DNA from: Chionoecetes opilio | Taxonomy: Eukaryota > Arthropoda > Malacostraca > Decapoda > Majidae | Reading direction: 5' to 3' | Assembly: GCA_016584305.1 (NCBI GenBank) | Contig: JACEEZ010007257.1 | Span: forward strand, 40,001-104,000 | Length of the DNA: 64,000 nt | In this document: one piece after another, positions 42,779-54,720 of the stretch | Layout: each line of letters opens with the position of its first letter | Position numbering within the stretch: the stretch's first letter is position 1 | Position numbers and translations under genes: made by a program | The notes under the pieces: generated by a model | Databases searched by the model: none | Seen by the model: only the letters and a program-made list of their open reading frames with translations | Told to the model about the DNA's origin: nothing

Positions 42779-44169
42779 CACATCACCCACACCCGGCCGG
42801 GTGATCAGTGACGCAGGTGACTCACCATCACCACGCCTCCACTCGACCCTACCGTAGCTTGACGGGATAATATCCTCACCGGCGGGCTGATGCCCGCTTT
42901 GTACTTTTTTGCTGCTGTACTATATGTATTTATGTACATGCTTGTACTATATATATATATATATATATATATGTTGCATGTTTTAATTGTACAATAAACC
43001 TTTACAAATCAATCAACCCCTCGGGCGCATCGTGGCAGGTGCACCCTACGCTCACCAGTGACCAGTAAACCAGTGACCAGACCAGTGAACGGGAACTACC
43101 ACGTGTAGATCTCACGGCCTCTTGTATTTCCTTATTTTCTTATGTTTTGAATATGTGAAATATGATTCTGAAGTCAGCATATTTCTTAACGACTTCGTAC
43201 GAATAATGTGTGGACAGGATTATCCCAATGATAGATTCGAGGAACAGAAAACGAAATGAGTGAAGCAGACACATCCAGTTTCTTTGTGACGTGCTGACCT
43301 TTAAGGCGCAGGCGAAGGTTCCATGAACTGACGCCAGCGAGGTTTATCGGTGGAGGACAATCTATTGAGGTAGCACAGTGTGACGTAAGAACTTTTTTTC
43401 CATTGCATGACTCATGAACATATATGCGTGTTTTGAATGTCAGTCTGCTGTTTGATGGCAAAGAGATTGGCTGAATGATGATAAGTGATATTGATGGTAC
43501 CATTATTTCCTTTTGTTTTTGCAAGAAATTCCTTAAACATGGTATCATCCAAGAAAAAAATTGAATGAAGAATCTAATCCACAGGGAAGATTTGTATTGT
43601 TTCGAAAATAAATCATGAAAGAAATATTTAGAATAAACAAAATGTGTATCCTCCTATTCGACGCTATATCTCACTGGTTTGTTTATCGTTTCCTTTGTTT
43701 TTTTCGCTATTCAATATCATCATTCTTTATTTCTGTTAACATCTAAACGATTTATAAGCCTCTTCGATAATTATCATAAACTGCTGCCCGTCTCCCGTTG
43801 GCTCATCAAATGATAATGATGATGATTTATAATGGTAGCCTATATTAATGTATGATAAAGTAATATATGATGAGAACAATAATGATGATGATTTATAATG
43901 GTTTATTAAAGTATGATAAAGTAATATGATGCGAACAATAATGATGATAATAATAATGATGATGATGATAATAATGATAATGGTGCTAACTAATAATGAT
44001 GATATATGATAATGATTACTATTGTAATAGCAATAATAATGATGATTACAATTATATCATCATTGTCTTTATTGCCATTATCATCACCATCATTATCATA
44101 TATATCATTATCATTATCGATATCTTATCATAACTATCATTGATTATGTCATCGCCATCATCATTATCA

Positions 44170-44173
44170 TCAT

Positions 44174-44205
<32 letters not shown>

Positions 44206-44206
44206 A

Positions 44207-44248
<42 letters not shown>

Positions 44249-44265
44249 AGTAGTAGTAGTAGTAA

Positions 44266-44324
<59 letters not shown>

Positions 44325-44329
44325 TGTAT

Positions 44330-44395
<66 letters not shown>

Positions 44396-44410
44396 TGTAT
44401 ATAGTGTATA

Positions 44411-44472
<62 letters not shown>

Positions 44473-44516
44473 ATAGTAGTAGTAGTAGTAGTAGTAGTAG
44501 TTGTAGTAGTAGTAGC

Positions 44517-44556
<40 letters not shown>

Positions 44557-44590
44557 TAGTAGTAGTAGTAGTAGTAGTAGTAGTATGTAT

Positions 44591-44625
<35 letters not shown>

Positions 44626-44723
44626 TAGTAGTAGTAGTTAGTATAGTAAGTAGAGTAGTGTATATGTATAGTAGTCGTAGTAGTAGTAGTAGTAGTAGAT
44701 GTAGTAGTATAGTAGTAGTATAC

Positions 44724-44770
<47 letters not shown>

Positions 44771-44804
44771 TGTAGTAGTAGTAGTAGTAGTAGTAGTGTA
44801 GTAC

Positions 44805-44837
<33 letters not shown>

Positions 44838-44846
44838 TAGTGTATA

Positions 44847-44878
<32 letters not shown>

Positions 44879-45057
44879 TGTATATAGTGTATATAGTAGT
44901 AGTAGTAGTAGTAGTAGTTGTCGAGAGCTGCTTGGTATGGGAAAGGAGCCTGCATGGGAACTCGCGCGTGGTGACCCCCGGGAGTGGCGTCGTAGGGCGG
45001 GCGTGGCGACGCGCCCCCCGGCGTATGCCCCCAATGATTGATTGAGTAGTAGTAGTT

Positions 45058-45101
<44 letters not shown>

Positions 45102-45135
45102 TGTTGTAGTAGTAGTAGCAGAAGTAGTAGTGTAG
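44170..45135. repeat. (TAG)n array, copy 2, with an RTE fragment inside
   Basis: About 840 bp of TAG trinucleotides with TATGTATGTAG and TATATAGTGTATATAG interruptions, split by the 126-bp RTE 3' end at 44919-45044. Confidence 0.97.
44919..45044 (+). mobile_element. RTE LINE 3' end, 5'-truncated insertion
   Basis: Starts TGTCGAGAGCTGCTTGG and ends CCCCAATGATTGATTGA. It is nearly identical to the last ~126 bp of the RTE copy at 59869-61231. Copy 1 of the duplication lacks it, so it inserted into one copy after duplication (or is polymorphic). Target duplication cannot be seen within the TAG array. Confidence 0.9.
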
Positions 45136-45613
45136 TGGTAGTAGTACTGTACAACAAGTAGATCTGGATAAGGAGTCACCAACTTTTGAATAAAAAATAA
45201 TGAAAAAGTTTTTAAAAAATCATAAAGACTACTATGAATATCACGAAGAAAACTTTCCCAATGTTGTATTTAAAACATCTATGCCCCCATCACTCTAAAG
45301 CAACCACGTTACAATAAACACACATGAAACCACACCAAGAATAGCTATCTAGTTAACAACATGGTACTATAGCTGAGAGAAAAACCTTGACAAGTAGTTC
45401 TGCTCTCATAGCCTTTATGTCTGGCGCGGGGCGACAGTAATTCATGGAGAGACTGCGAGAACGGAACCCTGACCCTCATAAGTGAGCCAGCAAGTCTCAG
45501 GTATATAAGGGCGGCCGCCCAGGGAATATGAGCGCACAAGTGCAGCGTAGCAAACGCGTCTAACAGGGCGTAAGAGGAGTTTACTGACATTCCTGCACTA
45601 CGACATTAGAACC

Positions 45614-48600
45614 ATGAGTATGCGTAATGACGAGTATGGATATGGTATCCATAGGATTTTATGTCCTCAACAAAAAATGTACATCATTAACCTAATGATC
45701 TCAAGTAGCTTATTAGCGTTTAAACTTTCACCGGCTTGACGCCCGTATACGTAATTTTCAATTGTAATTTGGGTAGGCCTCAATAGAGCTATTTAGTTAA
45801 TATATAACAATATTTTATTGATATGACCTGTTTAGTATTCTTGTCGCCTGTTGGTGGGGGGTTATCGGTTTTTTTCTTTCTTTTTTTTTCTTTCTTTTTT
45901 TTCTATTGTGCCTATTATGCGCTGTGTAGGCTGGATGTATGACGCCTAGGCTGCAGATGGTCGGCTCTGGAGGTTCACTTGAGAGCTGTGATCGTTGGTT
46001 CGGCTTCCCGTGGTGGCGCAGGCAGGCTTCTTATAGTGACGGCCTGTGATTAGAGTCTTCATGTCCGCCGTAATGCCCCGCGCCTTACTGTGTCCTCGAT
46101 GGCACTGTCTGGCAGTCGAAGGTTAGAGTTGTATTGGGCAGCGGCGATGTGGTGTTCTTCATGTCCACTCGACGATGGCAAGAAAGGTTTGTGTTTTCTT
46201 TGGGGATCGAGCCTCGGGTTACTTTTTCGTTATTTTTAATTTTTATTGGCTTAAATACATGACGATTTTATATAGCCAATGGAAAGATCGTGGGCGTGAT
46301 CTAACAATGCCTACGTTAAAAGTGAGTTTTTGTGAGAATCTACTTGTGGGCCTTGTCATGGAAATTTTGAATAAAGAATATTTTTTAATGCATGAAGAAA
46401 GATCTGTGTGGAGGATACTGATTAGGGATTCCAAGAATTATCCTCGCGCAGTTCAAGCTAATTAGCGTGAAGGCCATAAAATCGTAGGATCCGTAGGCAG
46501 GGTAGAACAAGAAGTATAGCGGATTCAACTGGAAAAGAGTAGATTAAAAATAAGTAATAGGCGAAAAACTGGTTCACGAATGAGGGTGGTAGAACTGATT
46601 GGAATGGACTGATTGTAGCAGGTAAGTGTGAGTTCAATAGGGGTAGGGCTTTTAAGTAGGATAGATCAGTTCATATGGAATGTAGGATGAAAGGTGTATG
46701 TATACTGGTAGCAGGTCCTTATAGGCACTTACGAATCGTGTAGCATCTCACGGTGCCGCGTTGTAGCTTCTTCATGTTCTTATGTTCTTAATGTTCTTAT
46801 AAGATGCACGTTGTCCCTGCGCTCTAGGTAAAGGCTGCAACTGTATGTTGAGTTGGGCGTGGTGGCGTGCTGTGCTGATAGTGTTGTTCAGAGGTTCCTG
46901 CGCGCGTACCAAACTAGACAGGCGATTCGCATCGTCCCTGGGCAGTTACACGGGAAAATCCATGCGCGTGAAAATCTTCGGTCATGCTAGTTCCTTCCTC
47001 CTCTCTCCCTCAGGGCTGCCTGCTCTTCATGGCATCGTCTTCGCTCCTGCCGACTCTCTTCCTCCTTGCGTCTTCCTCCAGTTCCTTTGCCTCGTGCTGC
47101 AGGTGACGAGGTTGTTCAAAACGAAGAGATCCTCGTTCTCAATGATTCAAGCACTAAAAAAAAGGATTCTGCTGGCATTCCTGGATTGCCGCTTCCTCTT
47201 TTTGATTCTGCCTCCTCCTCATCAGATGTATGTCGGCACGAGGTAAGGTATGCTTGATTTTTCCCAGAACAGTAAGAACAATTATCTCTTTATTTAATTA
47301 ATTTTTTGAGTATCAGTATCATTGTAAAATAACTAAATCAAGTGTTATTTAGGCAGGCATATAACATGGTGCCACTAAAAACTCTCCTTCTAATAGATTT
47401 GTGTATTATCTTTTCTTAGGCAGCTTTGTATATCGGGGCATCTGGGATAACGCAGTTCAGCGGGCAGCTGCAGTGTACGCGGGAGGCACTGGGACTGGGC
47501 GTTGAGGCTGTCGGGGAGTTCAGGGAGTCGGCAGCCTATGGCTCGGCCTCGCGGGGAGTAACAGATTTCAGTTTCTGAGCTGCATGACTTCGGTTGCATC
47601 ATCTCGAGTGCTCTGGAAATTAGGAGGAAGCCTAAGGTGGATCATAATCCTGGTGGGCACGTACCTCGAATGGGCAAGTCATGTTTGCAGGTGCTGGCCT
47701 CGTTCTCTGACCCCGGATTCGTTCCACCGGCGCATCGTTTCCTTCTGACTAACGATTTCGGTTCCACCGGCCACGGGTTTCTCTTGATCACGAGGATGCG
47801 GTTCCTCTGACACCCATTCGGTTCTACTGATACCGTGCGTCACGGTTTCGCCTTGACCATCACGGATTCTGGTTCCAGCCCGGCCTACCGGTTCTTCTGA
47901 CAACCCGGATTCGGTTGTGCCATCGGCGCACGGTTCCTCTGACACTGAATATGCGGTGCTTCTCCACAGCCACGTTCATCTGACACCGGATTCGGTTTCC
48001 ACCGGCGCATCGTTGACCCCAAAAAATCCTCTGAAGGAGCATCAGGGTGCCGGAGGCAAAAGGAACGTCGGTATTCGGTCCTAGCTGCCTCCGGTTCCTC
48101 TGACACTGGATTCGTTCCACCTGCAACGGTTCTCTGAAGCTACTGATTTCGGGTTCGCAGTCGCATCCCAGCTGTTCATTCTGGACTTACCGATTCGATG
48201 TTCCACCCGCCAGGTTCGCTCTGACCACCGGATTCAGTTCATTCCAACAACCATACCACCACGGTTGCTTCTGACACGGATTCGGTTCCACGCATGCAAG
48301 AGGTTGCGCTGCTGACAGCCGGATTCGTGCACCATCTGGGCATGGTTCTTCTGACACGGTCGGTTCGGTTCGCACCACCCCAGGTTCTTAGGACGACTGG
48401 ATTCGTCGCACGAGCCACAGGTTCTTCTGACACCAGATTGCGGTTTGCAGCGCCGGGCCTCTGTTCTTCTGATCAGCGCTGGACTTCGGTTTCCAGCTCG
48501 GCCACGGTTGCTTCTGACAGCGCCTTGGATTCGATCGCTCCTCTATTGAGCCAGCCATTGGTTCATGTCGCGACACGCGGATTCAGGTTCGCACCGACGC

Positions 48601-48950
48601 ATGTTCTTCTCGACACGGATTTGCGCCCTCTGTCACGGTTCTTCACGACACGCGATTGCGTAGCTCCTCTGGTCATGGTTCTTCACAGGCACCGGATTCG
48701 GTTGCGCATCCACCGGCCATGGTTCGTTCTGACACACGGATTCGGCTCCTCGGTCATGGTTCCTTGCTGGACACGGATTCGTTCCACGAGCCAGGATTCT
48801 TCACAGGTTCTTCAATGCAAAGGCTCTTCTGTAGCGACTTGGGCTCACACTATCCATCAAATGGGTCTTCAGCACTGGGATTGGTTCTAGCCGCACAAGG
48901 TTTTCCTGGCGCACTTCAGCTGTTCTATGGTGTTCGCCTCCAAAGAGTAG
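45614..48950 (+). pseudogene. Noisy second copy of gene 3
   Basis: The ATG (45614-45616), the TATA box (about 45502), the exon 2 signal region (about 46830-47250), the repeat exon (about 47690-48830) and the end near CCAAAGAGTAG (48940-48950) are all recognisable, but every exon is frame-broken many times. If the noise is technical, an intact gene or allele may underlie it. Confidence 0.7.
45880..46800. mobile_element. Noisy copies of the intron 1 SINE, MITE and LINE end
   Basis: The SINE family C copy is at about 45890-46220, the right half of the TTAA MITE at about 46220-46330, and the CR1/Jockey-like LINE end at about 46340-46800 (GTTCTTATGTTCTTA tail). Same order as in 31260-32288. Confidence 0.7.
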
Positions 48951-50856
48951 AAAATATTGTCCGAGGATAGGACTTTGTTCTTGGTGCAGCTTTACCCCAA
49001 TGTTTGAAAATCAATCAAATATACAGGGGCTAAGGCAGTCGTCAATTAACCATGAAAAAAGTAGTGTAGAATGATGAATAATAATAATGAATGTAATGTA
49101 ATGTAATGTAAAATGATAATTAATGATATTATCTACATTTTTTGTCTGCAACGTCATGAATGTCGTTTATATAATAAAATTAACTAGAGAAAATCTAGTG
49201 TTTTAGTGGGTCCTCCTTTGGCAATATGAATTGAGAAAATGGTAGGCTTATTCGTAGAAAAATAAAAGAGCTGAGAGGAGTTAGAGAGAGAAGAGAGGAG
49301 AGAGTAGGAGAGAGGAGCGAGCGAGAGAGAATGAGAGAGTCTAGAGAGAGTAGAGAGGAGTAGAGAGAGAGAGAGTAGAGAGAGAGAGAGATTACAGCCG
49401 TTATGCAGCTATGATAGATAAGGATTTAGAATATCGATAAATAAATTAATAGGATACGATAGATAGAATAGTATAGTATGAAGGAAGATGGGCAGATGGC
49501 GACAGATATTCGGGAAAAATATGAAGATTAGTAACTGTTATTGACATTGCAAAGGAAACAAAACATAATACCAATCTCCAATTCAGCTTCTGGTATGAAG
49601 TCTCAAATGATTAAACTAGAGTAAATAGTGACGTGCCTATTCAACTAAAGATATGAAGCGTGTCTAAAAAAAAAACCAAGGGCTCGCAGTCGGTAGCAGG
49701 TTAAATGTTCTACTTTCTAAATAGCGCCTTCATCGCTTAAAATACTTCTATTACAACCTAGACCTAATCGTCAATTATGCACTCTAGACCTTGGCCCATT
49801 CGGATTAACATTTTACAAGGCAGCCACCGTGCGCAAGCTTATAGGGCACTCTATCACCTTGCCCCCATTGCGTGGAGTTAAACGTTTTTAGCAAGCCTAT
49901 ATGCCTCTAGACGCTTGCCCCCATTCGTCGTAGTAAACTGATTTACAATGCATATGCCAGCTCTAGACCTTGCCTCGGCATTCGTGGGTGACACATTTAG
50001 CAATCGGCCTTATATAACATTTCACCATCTATTAGTACGCATAGGAATGAATTCGGCTGCTAATATAGGTGTCGCTCGCTTGGGAGAATATAGCGCATGA
50101 AAGATGAGATAGCTCTACTGGCAAGATAAAGCTATAAAACCACTAACATAAGTCTTCGCATAGAAAATAATGATCCTAGCCACAAATCAAGTGATATGTC
50201 CCCACTGAAACCGTCACATTCATTATTAGCTGATTACAATTTTAGCTCAGCGGACTTTACTTGCTAGCATAAGTGGATGGAGTCTCCTGACGGGTGCCGC
50301 AGAAGGAGGATGACCTACGAAGACCATGGCTAGGCGCACCTACTGAGGCTTTCTTCGTCAAACTTCTGTAGGGGCTTCTTACTTCATTAAAGGGCTTGCA
50401 ACAACGTCTCATGCCAATATGTGATGATTAACAGTTCTGAAACAAAGCTATTCATTTAAGCCAACGCACGAGTACTTGTATAGTATGTATTAATCTTTAT
50501 CTGCTATATTTGCTTTATCCACATATTACTAAAATAGTGAAACCACGCGATTACTATAAGGCTTGTGTCATATTGGTGTCTGGTCAAAGTTTTGTTTTTA
50601 TGACTCGCGTACTAGTAAAATGGTCATAGATGTTATGAGTTTGACGCGTAGGCTTCAATAATTATATAAACATATAGTTGATATATTTTCTGTCTTAAAC
50701 ACACATGGGCAATACAATTAAAACATTTGACATATATTGGTAACTAGCCGCAAAGCTGCCCTCCGGGCGGACTTTTTGGCTAGCTCCTGCGGAGGGCTAT
50801 TGGTGGGCCTTCGGCCCACCACCTGTGTTTGGTGGGCCTTCGGCAGTAGTGTATGA

Positions 50857-51418
50857 GTGGGGAGTGGAGTGGAGTATGAGTGGGGAGGATCCACTCATAC
50901 AGCTCTCCTAAACAGGGTTGAGTCAAAAGCTTTTCGTCTCATCAACTCCTCTCCTTTGACTGACTGTCTTCAATCTTTAAATCACCGCCGCAATGTTGCT
51001 TCTCTTGCTCTCTTCTACCGTTATTTTCATGCTCACTGCTCTTCTGAACTTGCTAACTGCATGCCTCCCCCACTCCCGCGGCCTCGCTGCACAAGACTTT
51101 CTACTCATTTTCATCCCTATTCTGTCCATCTTCTTAATGCAAGAGTTAATCAATATCAATTTACTCTTTCATCCCTTTCACTGGTAAACTCTGGAACTCT
51201 CTTCCTGTTTCTATTTTTCCACTTTCCTATGACTTAAATCTTTTCAAAAAAAGAGTAACAAGACACCTCCCGAACTAAATTGGCCTACCCCTCTGTTTTT
51301 ATTTTATTCTCTTACTGTCTTCTTTATAGGGACTGGCAACTAAGCGGGCTTTGTGTTACCCATTTTTGTTGTGCCCTTGGCCAGTTCCTTGTGATGTAAA
51401 AAAAAAAAAAAAAAAAAA
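50857..51418 (+). mobile_element. Jockey/CR1-like LINE 3' end with poly(A)
   Basis: The coding end runs from about 50880 (HTALLNRVESKAFRLIN, SLNHRRNVASLALFYRYF, NCMPPPLPRPRCTR) to about 51237. The frame breaks near 51140-51190, where ARVNQY passes to another frame carrying a decayed SL(V)NSGTLF end. The 3' UTR matches 22254-22410 and ends in a 22-base A-run at 51398-51419. 50746-50856 before it is a GC-rich repeat with the hairpin GGTGGGCCTTCGGCCCACC. Confidence 0.8.
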
Positions 51419-51419
51419 A

Positions 51420-51979
51420 CGCCCCCTCCCCGCTGACACATCACCCACACCCGGCCGGGTGATCAGTGACGCAGGTGACTCACCATCACCACGCCTCCAC
51501 GCGACCCTCCCGTAGCTTGACGGGATAATCTCCTCACCGGCGGGCTGATGCCCGCTCTGTACTTTTTTGCTGCTGCACTATGTGTATTTATGTACATGCT
51601 TGTACTGTATATATACATGCTGTATGTTTTAAATTGTACAATAAACCTTTACAAATAAAAAATCAACTCTAGGCAGGGCCGCCCTCATGGTCCGCCACAC
51701 CCCGAGAGACGTGATGTTGAGGGTGCTGCGAGCAACGCCCCCTCCCCGCTGACACATCACGTACCCACACCCCGCCGCCCCCGGGCGCTGACCAGTGACG
51801 CAGGTGACTCACCATCACCACGCCTCCACGCGCCCCTCCCGTAGCCTGACGGGATAACCTCCTCACTGGCGGGCTGATGCCCGCTTTGTACCTTCTTGCT
51901 ACTGGATATGTATTTCTGTACATGCTTATATTGTATTTATATGTCCTGTATGTTAATTGTACAATAAACCTTTACAAAT
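51420..51979 (+). mobile_element. Two tandem 3' ends of the I-type LINE
   Basis: 51420-51656 is of the standard subfamily; 51671-51979 carries the GCTACTGGATATG variant. Both end AATAAACCTTTACAAAT. The order variant end then longer copy repeats the arrangement at 35.9-36.5 kb. Confidence 0.85.
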
Positions 51980-51987
51980 CAAATATT

Positions 51988-54035
51988 TTATGGAGGAGCT
52001 GGTCGCCCTGCCCTTCCAGGCGGGCACCGTCCTGCTCAGCTACGCCGACGACCTGGCCCTCGTTGTCACCGGGCGGGGTGACAGGCTTTGCAAGACGCAG
52101 CGCGCTCTCGACCTCATCACCGCCAAGTGCGAGGAGCTGGGCCTCAAGATCTCGGCGCAGAAGTCCCGGGCCATGACTATCAAGGCAGCCAACTCAGCCT
52201 GTCAGCTGCGCGTCCAGGGCATCGGCCTGGCCTGGACGGACTCCTACCTGTACCTCGGGGTGTGGCTCGACAGGCGGCTGTCGTTCACGGCGCAGCTTGA
52301 CTACCTGAGGGAAAGGACGCAGGCCAGGCTGAACGTGATGAGGGCCATGACGCGGCTTAACGCCGGTGCCACCTTCTCTGTCCTCCGCCTGTACTACGTG
52401 CGGGGCTGTGCGCTCCCTGGTGGATTTTGCGCCCCGGGTTTCTCATCGCGCTCTCCCCAGTCAGCAGGAGCGGCTCGAGGTGCTCCAGAACAACGCCATG
52501 GGGACCATGCTGGGGGCTCCGAGATGGCCCAAAGCGCCTGCGTAATGCAGAGCGAGACCAGATTGGGTCCCTCGCCACCAGGGTGCAGTGCATCATGGCC
52601 TGTCGGTGGCCAGAGTCTTCCGCCGCGACGTGGAGGGCGTGGCGCAGAGGAAGACTCCGGCTGGCCGTGAGGCAGGGCATCGAGTGTCTGCGCGGCAAAC
52701 ACGTGGCTCATAAAACACCTCGCTAGCCACCCACAGCCTCTTTTCACGCGGGGATCACCGGGCCGTGGGCGGGGGCCCGATTTTCCCTGCCCTCACCTAT
52801 AATGCTCCGCCCCCGTGGGGGCCCCTCGCCGCAGAGTTCACCGCCACGCATTTGCCTGATGCAAAGCCATGTTGCCCTCCGGGAAGCGCGGCAGCACGCG
52901 CTGATGGCCATGGCCCAGGTCGCCGAGGGGGACAGCCGTGTATACTTCACTGACGGCTGGTCGACCCGGATAGTGGCAGAACAGGTGCCGCGTTTTGTCA
53001 CGGGTGGGACAGAGATGTCGTGGCGGACGTCTGACAACTGCTCCACCCTCCAGACTAAACTGTTTGGGCCCTCCCGCACGCCCTCGAACATGCCCTGCAA
53101 CCGCCCGGGGGGCAACTGTGGTAATACACACGACTCCTGGGGCGGGGGTGCAGGCCCTCCCAAACAGCCGCATCCCAAGGACAAACGTGAGGCTCATCAC
53201 CACCATCCTGGGCAGCCCTACAGAGGCCTTGGCGCGCAGGGAAGTGCGTGTCAGGCTCAACTGGGTCCCCAGCCACGTAGGGGGCCGAGGTAAAAGAGGC
53301 GGGGGACGTGGCCGGCCAAGCGAGCCGCCAAAAAAAAGGGCCCCAGCGTCACCATGCAACGTGCCTTCCAGCTTACAGCAGCTCAAGGCGCAGGCGAGAC
53401 GGGCCGCAACACACTGCGCTCACCCCGACACACCGAGAGCTGGAGGCCAGGAAGAGGCAGGCGGCCTGGGACGCTGCAGCCAAACCGACTACCACCCATG
53501 GACGCCACCCGCAACAACCCGGGGAGATGGGGGCCACTACTGCAGCGTTTGCGTCTGGGCTACTGTACCAGAGAGGAGCTGCAGGAGGACTTCAAGGGGC
53601 AAGTTGTGCGACCACTGCGAGATGCACACCCATCGGGCCCCCTGGTGCACTACCTCCTGTCCAGCCCCGCCAACGCCCCCCTGAGGCCCGGCCCGACCCC
53701 AGCCGCCCAGCCTGCAGGTAGGGGGCTGCTGAGTGGGCGTGGGAAGGCAGGGGCCAACCCCCATGGTCCGCCACACCCCGAGAAACGTGATGTTGCGGGG
53801 GCTGCGGGGCAACGCCCCCCCCCCCCGCTGACACATCACCCCGCACCCGGCGGGTACAGTGACGCAGGTGGACTCAAACCCTCACCACGCCTCCACGCGA
53901 CCCTCCGTAGCTTGATGGATAATCGATCCTCACGGGGGGGCTGATGCCCGCTTGTTTCTTTTTTGCTGTGTACTATGTGTATTTAATGTACATGCTTGTA
54001 CTGATATATATATTATAAAATATATAATAATATAT

Positions 54036-54106
<71 letters not shown>

Positions 54107-54160
54107 ATATATATATATGCTGTATGTTTTAATTGTACAATAAACCTTTACAAATCAATC
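51988..54160 (+). mobile_element. I-type LINE, 5'-truncated copy starting in the RT domain; noisy second half
   Basis: Begins at MEELVALPFQAGTVLLSYADD and is about 99% identical to 40978-41400 up to about 52400. From about 52400 to 53980 it has many homopolymer gains and losses (for example GATTATTGCGCCCC becomes GATTTTGCGCCCC), then recovers. RNase H (PSHVG) and the zinc motif are recognisable but frame-broken. The 3' UTR contains a (TA)n-rich run at about 54000-54118 and ends AATAAACCTTTACAAATC. Confidence 0.85.
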
Positions 54161-54350
54161 AAACTTTTACAGCATTATTATTTTAACTTGTTTATTTAAA
54201 ACAAGTTTTGGAAAGTCTTCTCCCGCTAGACATTGTCTTGTCAGGACCAAGACTTAAGTTCACTTAATATAATAATAATAACTCTGGTGACTGGTCTCCA
54301 ACTTGACCTGTTAAAACAGGCAGTTGCGTAGCTATGATGCTGGCTGGATT

Positions 54351-54649
54351 CTGGAGGGAAAACAGAGGCGGGAAGGACACAGAGCGCCTTGATTGGCGTC
54401 CTTCCCCAGCATCTTTTGGTTCGCCCCCTAAATCAAGTCCCTCTTCTCCTACAGGTAGGAATCCTTTTGTGCTTATATGGGAAGGTAAATAGGTGTTGTA
54501 AGGAGCAGTGAATAGTGTTTTGAGAAGGGAAGGTGAGTGAATCTGGAAGGAAAACAGAGGCGGGAAGGACACAGAGCGCCTTGGTTGGCGTCCTTACCCA
54601 GCATCTTTTGGTTCGTCCCCTAAATCAAGCCCCTCTTCTCCTACAGGTC
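54351..54649. repeat. 107-bp direct repeat, two copies
   Basis: 54351-54457 and 54543-54649 match at most positions, both including AAAACAGAGGCGGGAAGGAC and ending CTTCTCCTACAGGT. They flank the left side of the DNA transposon, with 86 bp between copies. Confidence 0.85.
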
Positions 54650-54720
54650 CAAAATGCTCATCTTTAAAGACCGTACACCCCACACCATACATATGCCATA
54701 CCACAGTACTCAATAATTTA

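Larger units (their letters stand above)
36540..43012 (+). mobile_element. Near full-length I-group LINE (gag-like ORF1; APE, RT and RNase H ORF2), inactive
   Basis: Order: 5' tandem monomers (36543-37260), ORF1 (37426-38499), ORF2 pieces (38907-42778), and a 3' UTR ending AATAAACCTTTACAAATC at about 43010. ORF1 with CCHC knuckles, an APE-type endonuclease, a YADD reverse transcriptase and a C-terminal RNase H is the I-superfamily layout, from family knowledge. Several in-frame stops and frameshifts make it non-functional. It lies exactly between the two copies of the segmental duplication. Confidence 0.85.
43086..50745. repeat. Segmental duplication, copy 2 (clean to ~45.34 kb, then noisy)
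   Basis: Alignable to 29300-35760 throughout. 43150-45340 differs from copy 1 by few substitutions plus microsatellite length and an RTE insertion. From about 45345 on it contains an extra or missing base every 5-15 bases. The right end is at ACATATATTGGTAACTAG. 43020-43085 between the LINE and this copy includes a 30-bp scrap of LINE endonuclease sequence (TCGTGGCAGGT, ACGCTCACCAGTGACC). Confidence 0.9.
45345..50745. other. High-error tract: noisy copy of 30940-35760
   Basis: Collinear with copy 1, but with scattered single-base insertions and deletions in coding, intron, UTR and flanks alike. For example, GGCGCCGCCCAGAATATG (31085) becomes GGGCGGCCGCCCAGGGAATA (45510). Insertions outnumber deletions: about 5.40 kb here against 4.82 kb, although the GA microsatellite is shorter. 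The onset is abrupt at about 45345, while the directly adjoining 2 kb of the same duplication is clean. This is the signature of uncorrected long-read sequence, not of decay. Confidence 0.8.

Noticed and set aside
45345..50745. Interpretation as an old decayed pseudogene segment
   Set aside because: Introns, flanks and coding parts are equally damaged, indels far outnumber substitutions, and the adjoining part of the same duplication is nearly identical to copy 1.
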